Both the position numbers and the translations under genes were made by a program. From Ornithinimicrobium pratense (GTDB lineage: Bacteria > Actinomycetota > Actinomycetes > Actinomycetales > Dermatophilaceae), in the NCBI RefSeq assembly GCF_008843165.1, contig NZ_CP044427.1, positions 2,294,001-2,358,000 on the forward strand: a DNA stretch of 64,000 bases, read 5' to 3'. Below are positions 44,428 through 54,305 of this stretch, one piece after another; position 1 is the stretch's first letter; the number at the start of each line of letters is the position of its first letter. The notes under the pieces were generated by a model. That model ran no database searches. It had not been told where the DNA came from and saw only the letters and a program-made list of their open reading frames with translations.

Positions 44428-45117
44428 GTGCAGATCGCAGACATCATGGCTCTCGTCGTCCCACCCACCGTCGAGCTGCTGCGCCGTGCCCGCGCGGCCG
44501 AGGGGGAGCGCCCGCAGGAGCCCGAGCCGATGTTTCCCACCCTCATCGCGGTGCGCCACCAGCGTGTAGTGGCCAGCGTCAGCACGCCCCGGATGTCGAT
44601 CACCCTCAACTGCGCCCTGCCCATGGCGGTCGGGCTGGACCCGCAGGCCCTGGTCGTCGCCGCCCAAGCCCACGTCGAGGGTCACCTGGCCCTGGCGTAC
44701 TCGGTCATGACGCGGGACCGCACAGCCAAGTTCGTTCTGCAAACGGTCGCCGAGCGTGACGGACAGCTGGTGGTCGGCCGGCCCGCCGACGGTGGGGAGC
44801 CCGCGGACCCGCATATCCTGCAGACCCTGGCGGAGGCGATGGGCCAGCGGCCCGTGGACGTGACCAGGGTGGCCCGCAAGGACATGGGCGGGACCTTCGG
44901 TGAGGACACCTTCCTGCCGCCTGAGCAGGGACAGGTGGTGGTCGACGCGGGCACCGTGAAGAATCTGCAGCAGCGGGTCAAGGGTGTGCGGGGCCGGGCG
45001 CTCTACGTCGCCCGCAGCCCCGAGGCCGGCAGGCTCGCACTGAAGGCCGGCCTGCCCCGGACCAGCCTGCTCACGTCAGAGTCGCCGGAGGTCATGGCCA
45101 CCGAGGGCGACGACTGA
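44428..45117 (+). CDS. Conserved-looking protein of unknown function
   Basis: 229 aa from GTG 44428; CATCCT lies seven bases upstream. An open frame reaches back to 44287 but would overlap the divergent gene. No transmembrane helix or signal peptide. The N-terminal third is VELLRRARAAEGERPQEPEP, followed by a beta-rich region (LIAVRHQRVVASVSTPRMSI) and a C-terminal part GTVKNLQQRVKGVRGRALYV. I do not recognise the family. Codon use looks like its neighbours, so it is probably real. It is convergent with cdd. Confidence 0.6.
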   Translation: MQIADIMALVVPPTVELLRRARAAEGERPQEPEPMFPTLIAVRHQRVVASVSTPRMSITLNCALPMAVGLDPQALVVAAQAHVEGHLALAYSVMTRDRTAKFVLQTVAERDGQLVVGRPADGGEPADPHILQTLAEAMGQRPVDVTRVARKDMGGTFGEDTFLPPEQGQVVVDAGTVKNLQQRVKGVRGRALYVARSPEAGRLALKAGLPRTSLLTSESPEVMATEGDD

Positions 45118-45133
45118 TCGGCGGCACCTGACC

Positions 45134-45150
45134 GGGACCCGAGCGGTCCC
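45134..45150. terminator. Hairpin between convergent hypothetical gene and cdd
   Basis: GGGACC (45134-45139) and GGTCCC (45145-45150) form a perfect 6-bp stem with a 5-base loop, followed on the plus strand by TTCGGTTCT, a modest T-rich tail. Confidence 0.5.
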
Positions 45151-45158
45151 TTCGGTTC

Positions 45159-45554
45159 TCAGGGCTCCAGGTGCTCGGCCCCGAACGCCTGCGGCAGGAC
45201 CTGCTCCATCGGCAGGATGCCCTCGGGGGTCTGCAGCAGGCACCCCGGACCGCCGTGCTCCCACAACAGCTGGCGGCAGCGGCCGCACGGCATGAGCGTG
45301 GCGCCCTTGCCGTCCACGCACCACACCGCGACCAGCCGCCCACCACCGGTCGCCGCCAGCTCGGAGACCATCCCGCACTCGGCGCACAGGCCTAGCCCGT
45401 AGGAGGCGTTCTCCACGTTGCAGCCGGCGACGACGCGGCCGTCGTCGACCAGGCCGGCCACGCCGACCGGGTAGCGCGAGTAGGGCACGTAGGCCCGGCG
45501 CATGATCTCGCGGGCAGCGTCGCGGAGGCGGTCCCAGTCGATGGCGGCGTTCAT
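45159..45554 (-). CDS. cdd: Cytidine deaminase
   Basis: 131 aa zinc enzyme converting (deoxy)cytidine to (deoxy)uridine. Substrate segment CNVENASYG at residues 45-53; zinc ligands C57, C90 and C93 (CAEC and PCGRCRQLL) with catalytic Glu E59. Start: AAGGTAGG just before the ATG at 45554. It lies 15 bp after the last permease gene, so it is the terminal gene of the nucleoside transporter operon and acts directly on imported cytidine. Confidence 0.96.
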   Translation of the reverse strand: MNAAIDWDRLRDAAREIMRRAYVPYSRYPVGVAGLVDDGRVVAGCNVENASYGLGLCAECGMVSELAATGGGRLVAVWCVDGKGATLMPCGRCRQLLWEHGGPGCLLQTPEGILPMEQVLPQAFGAEHLEP

Positions 45555-45569
45555 GGCCTACCTTTCTCG

Positions 45570-46868
45570 TCAGCTCTTGGTGTAGGCGGTGCCCGAGGCT
45601 GCCGGCGGGCGGACCCGGCCGACGAACCCGGCCACGGCCAGGATGGTGATGATGTAGGGCAGCATGAGCAGCAGCTCGGAGGGGATGGTGCTGCCGATGC
45701 TGGACATCATGTTGCCCAGGTTCTTGGAGAAGCCGAAGAGCACGGCAGCGGCCACAGCGCCCCAGGGGCTCCATCTGCCCAGGATCATCGCGGCCAAGGC
45801 GATGAAGCCGTTGCCGGCCGACATCTCCCGGCCGAAGGCCAGGCCGGAGCCGACGGTGAAGAAGGCGCCGCCCAGGCCGGCGACCGCGCCACCCAGGATG
45901 GTGTTCCACACCCGCCGCGGGTTGACCTTGATGCCGACCGTGTCCGCCGCCTTGGGGTGCTCACCTACCGCGCGGGTGCGCAGGCCCCAGCGACTGCGGA
46001 AGAGCATGATGTTCAGGATGACCACCAGGGCGTACATCAGGTAGACCAGGATGGTCTGGTTGAACAGCACCGGGCCCAGGATGGGGATCTCCGCCAGCAC
46101 CGGCACCCGGAGACGGTCCAGCGGCATCCGGGTGTTGAACAGGGCGCGGTTGTCCGCCAGGACGGTGGAGAAAAAGAAGCCGGTGAGACCGATGACGAGC
46201 GTGTTCAAGACGACGCCGACGATGATCTGGTTGACGCGGTACATCACTGCGAACCAGGCCAGCGCCGCTCCGACCAGGCCGCCGGCGATCGGGGCGGCGA
46301 GCAGGCCGGCATACCCGGTGCCCGTCATCGAGGCGACCACGGCGGCGGCGAAGGCACCGAAGAGCAGCTGGCCTTCGATCGCGATGTTGATGATGCCCGA
46401 GCGTTCGCAGATGACACCGGACATTGCCCCGAAGACCAGCGGCACCGACAGTGCCAGCGCACCCCCGAGCAACGAGACCATCGGGATGACCGAGGTCGTG
46501 CCGGCCCCGACGTAGGTGAGGAAGGCCAGGATGAAGCCCAGCCCGACGGCCACGTGCAGCCACATCGGGGCCGGCCTGTGGTCCCGCACCCGTAGCCAGG
46601 CCCAGACTGCGGCCCCGGCCATCAGCAGGGCCAGCACGATGATCGTGACCAGCGCCGGGACGGTGATGTTGGGAATGGTGACCCACTCCCGGGCACTGCC
46701 CACCTGGAAGGTGGTGGAGGTGTCTCCCGGTGTGCCCGGAGCCATCAGCAACGCGGTGATCAGCGCGGCGACGGCATAGCTGATGGGAGCCTTGAGACCC
46801 ACCTTCGGACGGACCGTGACCGGCCCGTCCGCGGGTGCCGGCGCAGGACGCTCGGTGACGGTGCTCAT
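45570..46868 (-). CDS. Nucleoside ABC transporter permease, second subunit (YufQ/NupQ type)
   Basis: 432 aa, about nine or ten helices; branched-chain-amino-acid-type permease fold. Diagnostic stretch MSGVICERSGIINIAIEGQL, common to BMP-linked nucleoside permeases, then VVLNTLVIGLTGFFFSTVL and LRTRAVGEHPKAADTVGIKV. The ATG overlaps the preceding permease stop by 4 bp. The two permeases form the channel for the ATPase at 48.2 kb. The N-terminal ~30 residues are a disordered cytosolic tail. Confidence 0.92.
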   Translation of the reverse strand: MSTVTERPAPAPADGPVTVRPKVGLKAPISYAVAALITALLMAPGTPGDTSTTFQVGSAREWVTIPNITVPALVTIIVLALLMAGAAVWAWLRVRDHRPAPMWLHVAVGLGFILAFLTYVGAGTTSVIPMVSLLGGALALSVPLVFGAMSGVICERSGIINIAIEGQLLFGAFAAAVVASMTGTGYAGLLAAPIAGGLVGAALAWFAVMYRVNQIIVGVVLNTLVIGLTGFFFSTVLADNRALFNTRMPLDRLRVPVLAEIPILGPVLFNQTILVYLMYALVVILNIMLFRSRWGLRTRAVGEHPKAADTVGIKVNPRRVWNTILGGAVAGLGGAFFTVGSGLAFGREMSAGNGFIALAAMILGRWSPWGAVAAAVLFGFSKNLGNMMSSIGSTIPSELLLMLPYIITILAVAGFVGRVRPPAASGTAYTKS

Positions 46869-48211
46869 GCCGGGATCTCCTCTGCACGTGAGCCGCTGCG
46901 TGGCTTCCTGGGCTGGTGGGGCTTGGCTGGGTCAGGCAGCCGGAAGACCGACCTAACCAGCGGCGGCGCGGCGATCAGCAGCACGATAATGGCCTGCAGC
47001 ACGAGGATGATGTCGACCGGGGTCGAGGTCAACGACTGCATGAACATGCCACCCGCCTTCAGCGCGCCGAAGAGCAGCCCGGCGAAGAAGGTGCCCCAGG
47101 GGCGAGACCTGCCCAGCAGCGCCACGGTGATCGCATCGAAGCCATAGGTGGCGGCCACACCGGCCGTCAGTGAGCGTTCGGTGCCCAGCACCTGGGCGGT
47201 GGCAGCCAACCCGGCCAGGGCACCGGCGATGAGCATGGTGACCACGGTGATCCGGCCGACCGACATGCCCGCGGTCCGGGCCGCGGCCGGGTTGGCGCCG
47301 GCCGCCCTCAGCTCGAAGCCGATGGTGGAGCGCTCCAGCAGCCACCACACAAAAGCCGCGGCAGCGATCGCCACCAGGAAGCCCAGGTGCAACCTGAGGT
47401 TCACGCCCGGGAACCACGAGGCCGGGATCAGCAGCGGATAGACCGCGTCCGCCCCAACGCTGGGACTGCGCTGGCCGGTCCGGCCAGGGTTGAAGGCGGA
47501 GAGCTTGAGCACATAGCCGATCAGGTAGACCGCGATGTAGTTGAGCATGATCGTGACGATCACCTCGTTGGCTCCGAACCGGGCCTTGAGCACACCGGGG
47601 ATGCCGGCCCACACCGCACCGCCGATCGCGCCACCCAGGGCGGCGACCAACAGGTGGATCACCGGGGGCAGGTCGAAGGCGAAGCCCAGCCATGCTGCCA
47701 CGATCGCACCGACGATGATCTGGCCCTGGGCGCCGATGTTGAACAGACCGGCCCGGAAGCCGACGGCGATGCCCAGCCCGGCCAGGATCAGCGGTACGGA
47801 GTAGACCATCGACTCGGTGAGCGGTCGCAGCAGGCCGGCCAGGCCACCCTGATGCCAGTCGAAGATCGCGCCACGGAACATCGCGACGTAGGCGTCGGTC
47901 ACCGCGCCCCAGGCGGCGGACAGGGTGTCGCCCGGGCGGGTGAAGAAGTAGCCCGAGGCCTCCCGGGTGGCCTGGTCGGCGAAGGCGATCAGGAAGGCGC
48001 CCACGACCAGGGCCAGCACAACTGCCAGGACGGAGATCAGGATGCTGCCCGAGAGGACCTGATGCAGGAGCGGCGGAGGGTCCTGCCCGGGCCGGTCGAG
48101 TCCGGCGACCTGGACGCCGGTCTGCCCGGGCGGGGTCGCGGTCGCCGCCTGATCGGTCTCGGCGTCCGAGCCGGTGGACTGGCGGGCGGGCTGGTGGGGC
48201 TGGTCGCTCAC
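46865..48211 (-). CDS. Nucleoside ABC transporter permease, first subunit (YufP/NupP type)
   Basis: 448 aa. N-terminal ~55-residue Gln/Ala/Pro-rich cytosolic tail, then helices including SILISVLAVVLALVVGAFLI. Family segments: GIAVGFRAGLFNIGAQGQII, ARFGANEVIVTIMLNYIAVY and LRAAGANPAAARTAGMSVGR. The GTG overlaps the ATPase stop (GTGA), fixing the start; the longer open frame to 48937 belongs to antisense coding shadow of the ATPase. It is the middle gene of the operon. Confidence 0.92.
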   Translation of the reverse strand: MSDQPHQPARQSTGSDAETDQAATATPPGQTGVQVAGLDRPGQDPPPLLHQVLSGSILISVLAVVLALVVGAFLIAFADQATREASGYFFTRPGDTLSAAWGAVTDAYVAMFRGAIFDWHQGGLAGLLRPLTESMVYSVPLILAGLGIAVGFRAGLFNIGAQGQIIVGAIVAAWLGFAFDLPPVIHLLVAALGGAIGGAVWAGIPGVLKARFGANEVIVTIMLNYIAVYLIGYVLKLSAFNPGRTGQRSPSVGADAVYPLLIPASWFPGVNLRLHLGFLVAIAAAAFVWWLLERSTIGFELRAAGANPAAARTAGMSVGRITVVTMLIAGALAGLAATAQVLGTERSLTAGVAATYGFDAITVALLGRSRPWGTFFAGLLFGALKAGGMFMQSLTSTPVDIILVLQAIIVLLIAAPPLVRSVFRLPDPAKPHQPRKPRSGSRAEEIPA

Positions 48212-49788
48212 GGCGCCTCCTGCTCGATGTCGGCCTGGCCGAGCACCGAGTGGTGCTCCGCGGCCTGGGTCCGGGCCTCGTCCAGAGGGACACCGGCCAT
48301 CATCAGGCCGAGCACGTCGCGGTCGACCGTGCCGTCGGCGACATCGACGATGCCGACGATCCGGCCGCGGTACATCACGGCGATCCGGTCGCCGAGGTTG
48401 AGCACCTCGTCCAGCTCGGTGGAGACGATGATGACCGGGGTGCCGTTCTGGCGCTCCTGCACGATGCGCTTGTGCACGAACTCGATGGAGCCGACGTCCA
48501 GCCCGCGGGTGGGTTGGGATGCGACGAGCAGGCGCAGGGGGCGGGACATCTCGCGGGCCAGCACCACCTTCTGCGCGTTTCCACCGGACAGGGTCGAGAT
48601 GGGGTCCTGCACCGAGGTGTAGCGCACGTCGAACTCCTGGGTGCGGTCCTCGGCGTTGGCGCCGACCTCGGTGGGGTGCATCGAGATGCCGCTGGCGAAG
48701 GGTGCGGTGTCGTAGAGGTCCAGGATGAGGTTCTCGGCGATGGTGAAGCTGGCCACCACGCCGTCGGTGGAGCGGTCCTCGGGCACGAAACCGATGCCGG
48801 AGCGGAGCCGCTGCTTGACGTTTCTGCCCCGCAGGTCGTTCCCGTCCAGCAGCAACCGGCCCGCGTCCGCCTCCTGCAGGCCCAGGATCACCTCGGCCAG
48901 CTCGGTCTGACCGTTGCCCTGGACGCCGGCGATGCACAGGATCTCGCCGCTGCGCACCTCGAAGGACACGTCGTCGACCAGGACGGTGCCGTTCGGGGCG
49001 ACCACGGTCAGGTCCTCGACGCGGAAGCGCGCCTCGCCGGGCTGGGCCAGCTCCTTCTGGACCGTCAGGCTGACCGAGCGGCCCACCATCAGCGAGGCCA
49101 ACTCGGTCTCGGTCGAGCTCGGCCTGGCCTCCCCCACGACCTTGCCCCGGCGGATCACGGTGATCCGGTCCGCGATGGCCCGCACCTCACGCAACTTGTG
49201 CGTGATGAAGACGATCGAGGTGCCCGCCTCCTTCAGCTCCCCCATGATGCCGATCAGCTCATCAGTCTCCTGCGGCGTCAGCACGGCGGTGGGCTCGTCG
49301 AGGATGAGCACCTTGGCGTCTCGGGAGAGCGCCTTGATGATCTCCACCCGTTGCTGCACGCCGACGGGCAGCTCCTCGATGAGCGCGTCGGGGTCGACGT
49401 GGAAGCCGAACCGGTCGGAGATCTCCCTCACCCGGCGCCTCGCCTCGTCCAGCTTGAGGATCCCGCCGGCACCTGCGGGCTCATAGCCCAGGGCCACCGA
49501 CTCGGCGACGGTGAAGACGGGCACCAGCATGAAGTGCTGGTGCACCATCCCGATCCCGGCGGCGACCGCATCCCCCGGGCCCTTGAAGGTGACCCGCTCG
49601 TCGTCGAGCAGGATGTGCCCGCCGTCGGGGTCGTACAGGCCGTAGAGGACGTTCATCAAGGTGCTCTTGCCGGCACCGTTCTCACCCAGGAGGGCGTGGA
49701 TCTCACCCGGCTGCACGACCAGGTCGATGTGGTCGTTGGCGACCAGCGGGCCGAACACCTTGGTGATGCCCTGGAGCTCGAGCTTCAT
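48208..49788 (-). CDS. Nucleoside ABC transporter ATPase, duplicated ABC domains (YufO/NupO type)
   Basis: 526 aa with two ABC modules, as in ribose/nucleoside importers. First module: Walker A ALLGENGAGKSTLMNVLYGL, signature-like ELPVGVQQRVEIIKALSR, Walker B LILDEPTAVLTPQETDEL. Second module: Walker A is degenerate (IAGVQGNGQTELAEVILGLQ, no GKS/T), signature LSGGNAQKVVLAREMSRPLR, ending RGLDVGSIEFVHK. A degenerate second site is normal for the family. AGGAG lies six bases before the ATG at 49788. A 137-bp gap with a strong hairpin separates it from bmpA. Confidence 0.94.
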   Translation of the reverse strand: MKLELQGITKVFGPLVANDHIDLVVQPGEIHALLGENGAGKSTLMNVLYGLYDPDGGHILLDDERVTFKGPGDAVAAGIGMVHQHFMLVPVFTVAESVALGYEPAGAGGILKLDEARRRVREISDRFGFHVDPDALIEELPVGVQQRVEIIKALSRDAKVLILDEPTAVLTPQETDELIGIMGELKEAGTSIVFITHKLREVRAIADRITVIRRGKVVGEARPSSTETELASLMVGRSVSLTVQKELAQPGEARFRVEDLTVVAPNGTVLVDDVSFEVRSGEILCIAGVQGNGQTELAEVILGLQEADAGRLLLDGNDLRGRNVKQRLRSGIGFVPEDRSTDGVVASFTIAENLILDLYDTAPFASGISMHPTEVGANAEDRTQEFDVRYTSVQDPISTLSGGNAQKVVLAREMSRPLRLLVASQPTRGLDVGSIEFVHKRIVQERQNGTPVIIVSTELDEVLNLGDRIAVMYRGRIVGIVDVADGTVDRDVLGLMMAGVPLDEARTQAAEHHSVLGQADIEQEAP

Positions 49789-49860
49789 CGCATCTCCTGC
49801 TTCATGCTCACCTTCACGGGGTGGGAAGGCGGGGTTATGCGGCCCCGCCGGGTGGACAGC

Positions 49861-49894
49861 GTAGCGGCCCGACCCCTCGGGGCCGGGCCGCTAC
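49861..49894. terminator. Very stable hairpin inside the nucleoside transporter operon
   Basis: GTAGCGGCCCG (49861-49871) pairs perfectly with CGGGCCGCTAC (49884-49894), with CCCC/GGGG pairing inside the loop: 15 bp of stem with only one unpaired base on each side. The palindrome CGCTCCGCGGAGCG (49906-49919) adds a second stem 7 bp after the bmpA stop. On the minus strand the hairpins lie just behind bmpA and before the ATPase gene, so they probably end or stabilise most bmpA mRNA, giving more binding protein than transporter. Confidence 0.7.
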
Positions 49895-49925
49895 CCACGG
49901 TGCGTCGCTCCGCGGAGCGGACGGG

Positions 49926-51131
49926 TCACTGCTGCGGGGAGTTCTCCGACTCGATCGTCAGCTCACCGGAGATGATCTGCTGCCGGTAGTCCTCGATCTG
50001 GTCCTTCAGCTCCTGGGGGACCTCGGAGTCGAAGTCGTGGAACTCGGCCAGGCCGACGCCGTCGTTCTCCAGGGTGCCGACGTAGGGCTCGTTGGAGAAC
50101 CCGCCCTCAACGGTGGCCTGGATGGTGTCCTGGACCGCCGGGCCGATCTGCTTCAGCACGGAGGTGAGCATCAGGTGGTCATAGCCCTCGGCGGTGAGGT
50201 AGCCGTCGGAGTCGACCCAGATGATCCGGACATCACCCGCGGAGTCGGCAGCGGCAGCGGCACCCAGCCCCACCGGCCCGGCGACCGGCATCACGATGTC
50301 GGCGCCCTGGGCGATGAACTGGTCGGTCAGGGTCTGGCCCTGGCTCTGGTTGTCGAAGTCGCCCGAGAAGGAGCCGTTCTGCGCGGCCTTGTCCCAGCCG
50401 AGCAGGTTGACGTCTGCGCCGTTGTCCTCGTTGTACTTGTCCACGCCGTCGGCGAAGCCGTCCATGAACACCGTCACGGAGGGGATCTCCATGCCGCCGA
50501 AGGTGGCCACCGTGCCGGACTCGGTCATGCCCGCCGCCAGGTAGCCGGCCAGGAAGCTGGCCTCGGCGGTGTTGAACAGGATCGGCTTGGCGTTCTCGAT
50601 CTCGATCGGCTCGAAGTTCTCGTCGCTGAACGCCGAGTCGATGAGGGCGAAGTTGGTGTCCGGGTTGGCGGTCGCCGCCTCCTGGATGGCATCGGCCAGC
50701 AGGAAGCCGACCCCGATGGTCAGGTTGCAGCCCTGGCTGACCAGGTTGCCCACGTTGGTGGCGTAGTCGGCATCGGACTGCGACTCCACCTCCTGGGTCT
50801 GGATGCCCAGCTCCTCCGCGGCCGCGTCCATACCCTCCTTGCCGGACTGGTTGAAGGACTGGTCGTCCCAGCCGCCCTGGTCGGAGACCATGCAGGCCAG
50901 GAAGTCGGCGGCGTCCACCGGCGCTGCTGCCTCGTCGTCGGTGGCCGCCTCGTCGTCGGTGGCCGCCTCGTCGTCGGTGGCGGCGTCGTCGGTGGCTGCG
51001 TCGTCATCGGTGCCCGCGTTCTGGGTCGCGGTGGGCGTCGAGGCGGCATCGTCTTCGGGAGCCTCGCCACAGGCGGCGAGGACGAGGGTGGCGGCCGCAC
51101 CTGCGGCGGCAAGCTTGAGAACCCGGCGCAC
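49926..51131 (-). CDS. BMP-family nucleoside-binding lipoprotein
   Basis: 401 aa. Lipoprotein signal LAAAGAAATLVLAAC with the lipobox Cys at residue 21. Then an Asp/Glu/Ala/Thr-rich linker of ~50 residues containing ATDDEA repeats, and the PBP1-ABC BMP domain: LACMVSDQGGWDDQSFNQSG, LVSQGCNLTIGVGFLLADAI, FNTAEASFLAGYLAAGMTES. BMP proteins of this kind (like PnrA and BmpA-NupABC partners) bind nucleosides at the cell surface. The GTG start has AGGAG six bases upstream. The acidic linker is longer than in most homologues and probably keeps the receptor away from the membrane or cell wall. Confidence 0.92.
   Translation of the reverse strand: MRRVLKLAAAGAAATLVLAACGEAPEDDAASTPTATQNAGTDDDAATDDAATDDEAATDDEAATDDEAAAPVDAADFLACMVSDQGGWDDQSFNQSGKEGMDAAAEELGIQTQEVESQSDADYATNVGNLVSQGCNLTIGVGFLLADAIQEAATANPDTNFALIDSAFSDENFEPIEIENAKPILFNTAEASFLAGYLAAGMTESGTVATFGGMEIPSVTVFMDGFADGVDKYNEDNGADVNLLGWDKAAQNGSFSGDFDNQSQGQTLTDQFIAQGADIVMPVAGPVGLGAAAAADSAGDVRIIWVDSDGYLTAEGYDHLMLTSVLKQIGPAVQDTIQATVEGGFSNEPYVGTLENDGVGLAEFHDFDSEVPQELKDQIEDYRQQIISGELTIESENSPQQ
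50929..50982 (-). repeat. 18-bp in-frame tandem repeat in bmpA linker
   Basis: GCCTCGTCGTCGGTGGCC occurs at 50929-50946 and 50947-50964, with a third copy at 50965-50982 differing in the last base; shorter 15-bp derivatives follow to ~51005. It encodes the acidic ATDDEA linker. A slippage-prone tract that can change linker length without frameshift. Confidence 0.9.
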
Positions 51132-51266
51132 GGGATGCTCCTTCTATCACGGGAGGTGGACGCCCATATGCTATCTCGCCCGCGCACCTACTCCACGCAG
51201 ATGAGCACCGCATGAGCAAAAGGTGACGAACTCGTGACCTGTCGTGCTCACAACCCGGAGCTCAGG

Positions 51267-52550
51267 TCACTGCAGTCCCGCCGGGCCAAGGGAGGTGAAG
51301 ACGGAGGCGGCCAGGACCTTGGCGGCGACCAGGACCGCGCTCTCGTCCACGACGAGGTCGCCCTGGTGCAGCTCAAAGGTGGGCCCTCCCGGCGTGCGGG
51401 TGCCCAGTCGGGCCATCGCTCCCGGGACCTGCTGCAGATACCAGCCCAGGTCCTCCCCGCCCATGGACTGCTTGGTCGGCTCCACGCTGGTGGCCCCGAG
51501 CAGCAGCATCGCCGCCCGGGACAGCGCGACCACCGAGGCGTTCTCGTTCTCGACCGGGGGCACGCCCTGGGTGTAGGTGACGGTGGCGGTGACGCCATAA
51601 GGCGAGACAACTGACTCGACGATGTCGGTGAAGAGGGGGCGGACCGTCTCCCAGGTCTCGGCGTCGAGCATCCTCAGCGTTCCAGAGGCCTCGCCCCGGG
51701 TCGGAATGACGTTCGGGGCAGATCCGGCCCGGACCTCGCCCCAGACCAGGACGGCCGCTGCTCTGGGGTCCAACCGACGGCTCAGCGCGGCGGGGACCTC
51801 GGTGACCACCTTGCCCAGGGCGTAGGTGAGGTCCTGCGTCAGGTGCGGGCGGGAGGTGTGACCCCCGCGCCCGGTGAGTGCGACGTGGACCATGTCCGAG
51901 GCGGCCGTGATCGGACCGACCCGCAGACCGACGTGACCGACGTCCACCCCGGGATCACAGTGGACCGCGAGCAGTCGGTCCACGCCTTCCAGGCCACCGT
52001 GCTCGAGGACCTTCAGCGCGCCACCGGGGTGGGTCTCCTCGGCCGGCTGGAAGATCAGCCGCACCGCGACCCGGCGGGCCAGCAGCTCCTCCTGCATCGC
52101 CAGCAGGGCCAGGCCCGCGCCCAGCACCCCGACGGTGTGCACGTCGTGGCCGCAGGCGTGGCAGGCGCCCGGGACCTGCGAGGCGAAGGGCAGCCCGGTG
52201 ACCTCGTCGACGGGCAGGGCGTCCAGATCGGCCCGCAGGCCAATCCGGAGCTCCGGCTCGGCGTGCCCGATCTCGACCAGGGCACCGGTGCCGGGGAGGC
52301 GGCGCACCCGGGCCCCGGCCTGGCTGAGCGGTCCGGCGACCAACGCTGTGGTGCGCTCCTCCTGCCACGAAACCTCTGGGTGGCGGTGCACGTCGCGGCG
52401 CCACTGCAGCAGCTGCTCGGAGATCGCGTCGACCTCCTTCGCCACCCGGCCTACCAGGTCCGCAGGGGTGGCGGACCCGGGCTCGACGGCCGCGTCGGCA
52501 GCGCGGGCGGTGGTCTGGGTGGTCAACGTGTCGGAGGCGTCGGGGGTCAC
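51267..52550 (-). CDS. M20D-family amidohydrolase (N-acyl amino acid/peptide hydrolase)
   Basis: 427 aa from GTG 52550. Binuclear-metal amidohydrolase: RRDVHRHPEVSWQEERTTAL, Cys/His metal site ACHACGHDVHTVGVLGAGL, Glu pair in IFQPAEETHPGGALKVLEHG, His in ALTGRGGHTSRPHLTQDL and a final metal His in FELHQGDLVV. Family substrates include N-acetyl amino acids, indole-acetyl conjugates and aminobenzoyl-glutamate; none can be chosen here. GTG 52586 is an alternative start, but TATCGT overlaps it, while AGGAG lies upstream of GTG 52550. The 135-bp gap to bmpA shows the bmpA ribosome site and CATATG/TAGCAT-like -10 candidates. Confidence 0.88.
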   Translation of the reverse strand: MTPDASDTLTTQTTARAADAAVEPGSATPADLVGRVAKEVDAISEQLLQWRRDVHRHPEVSWQEERTTALVAGPLSQAGARVRRLPGTGALVEIGHAEPELRIGLRADLDALPVDEVTGLPFASQVPGACHACGHDVHTVGVLGAGLALLAMQEELLARRVAVRLIFQPAEETHPGGALKVLEHGGLEGVDRLLAVHCDPGVDVGHVGLRVGPITAASDMVHVALTGRGGHTSRPHLTQDLTYALGKVVTEVPAALSRRLDPRAAAVLVWGEVRAGSAPNVIPTRGEASGTLRMLDAETWETVRPLFTDIVESVVSPYGVTATVTYTQGVPPVENENASVVALSRAAMLLLGATSVEPTKQSMGGEDLGWYLQQVPGAMARLGTRTPGGPTFELHQGDLVVDESAVLVAAKVLAASVFTSLGPAGLQ

Positions 52551-52700
52551 AGGGTCAGGCTCCTGAAAGGTCGTGAACGCCTCCACGATACGCCCTGCCC
52601 CGCGCCGGGCCTGGTCACCGTCCGCGCCAGCGTGGTGGCCGCGCAGCTCACACCCTGCTCAGGGCGCCCCCACCGGCGGGTGCGGCAGGGGCCCGGGGGA

Positions 52701-54284
<1,584 letters not shown>

Positions 54285-54305
54285 GGGCCCAAGCCTAGCG
54301 AGGGC

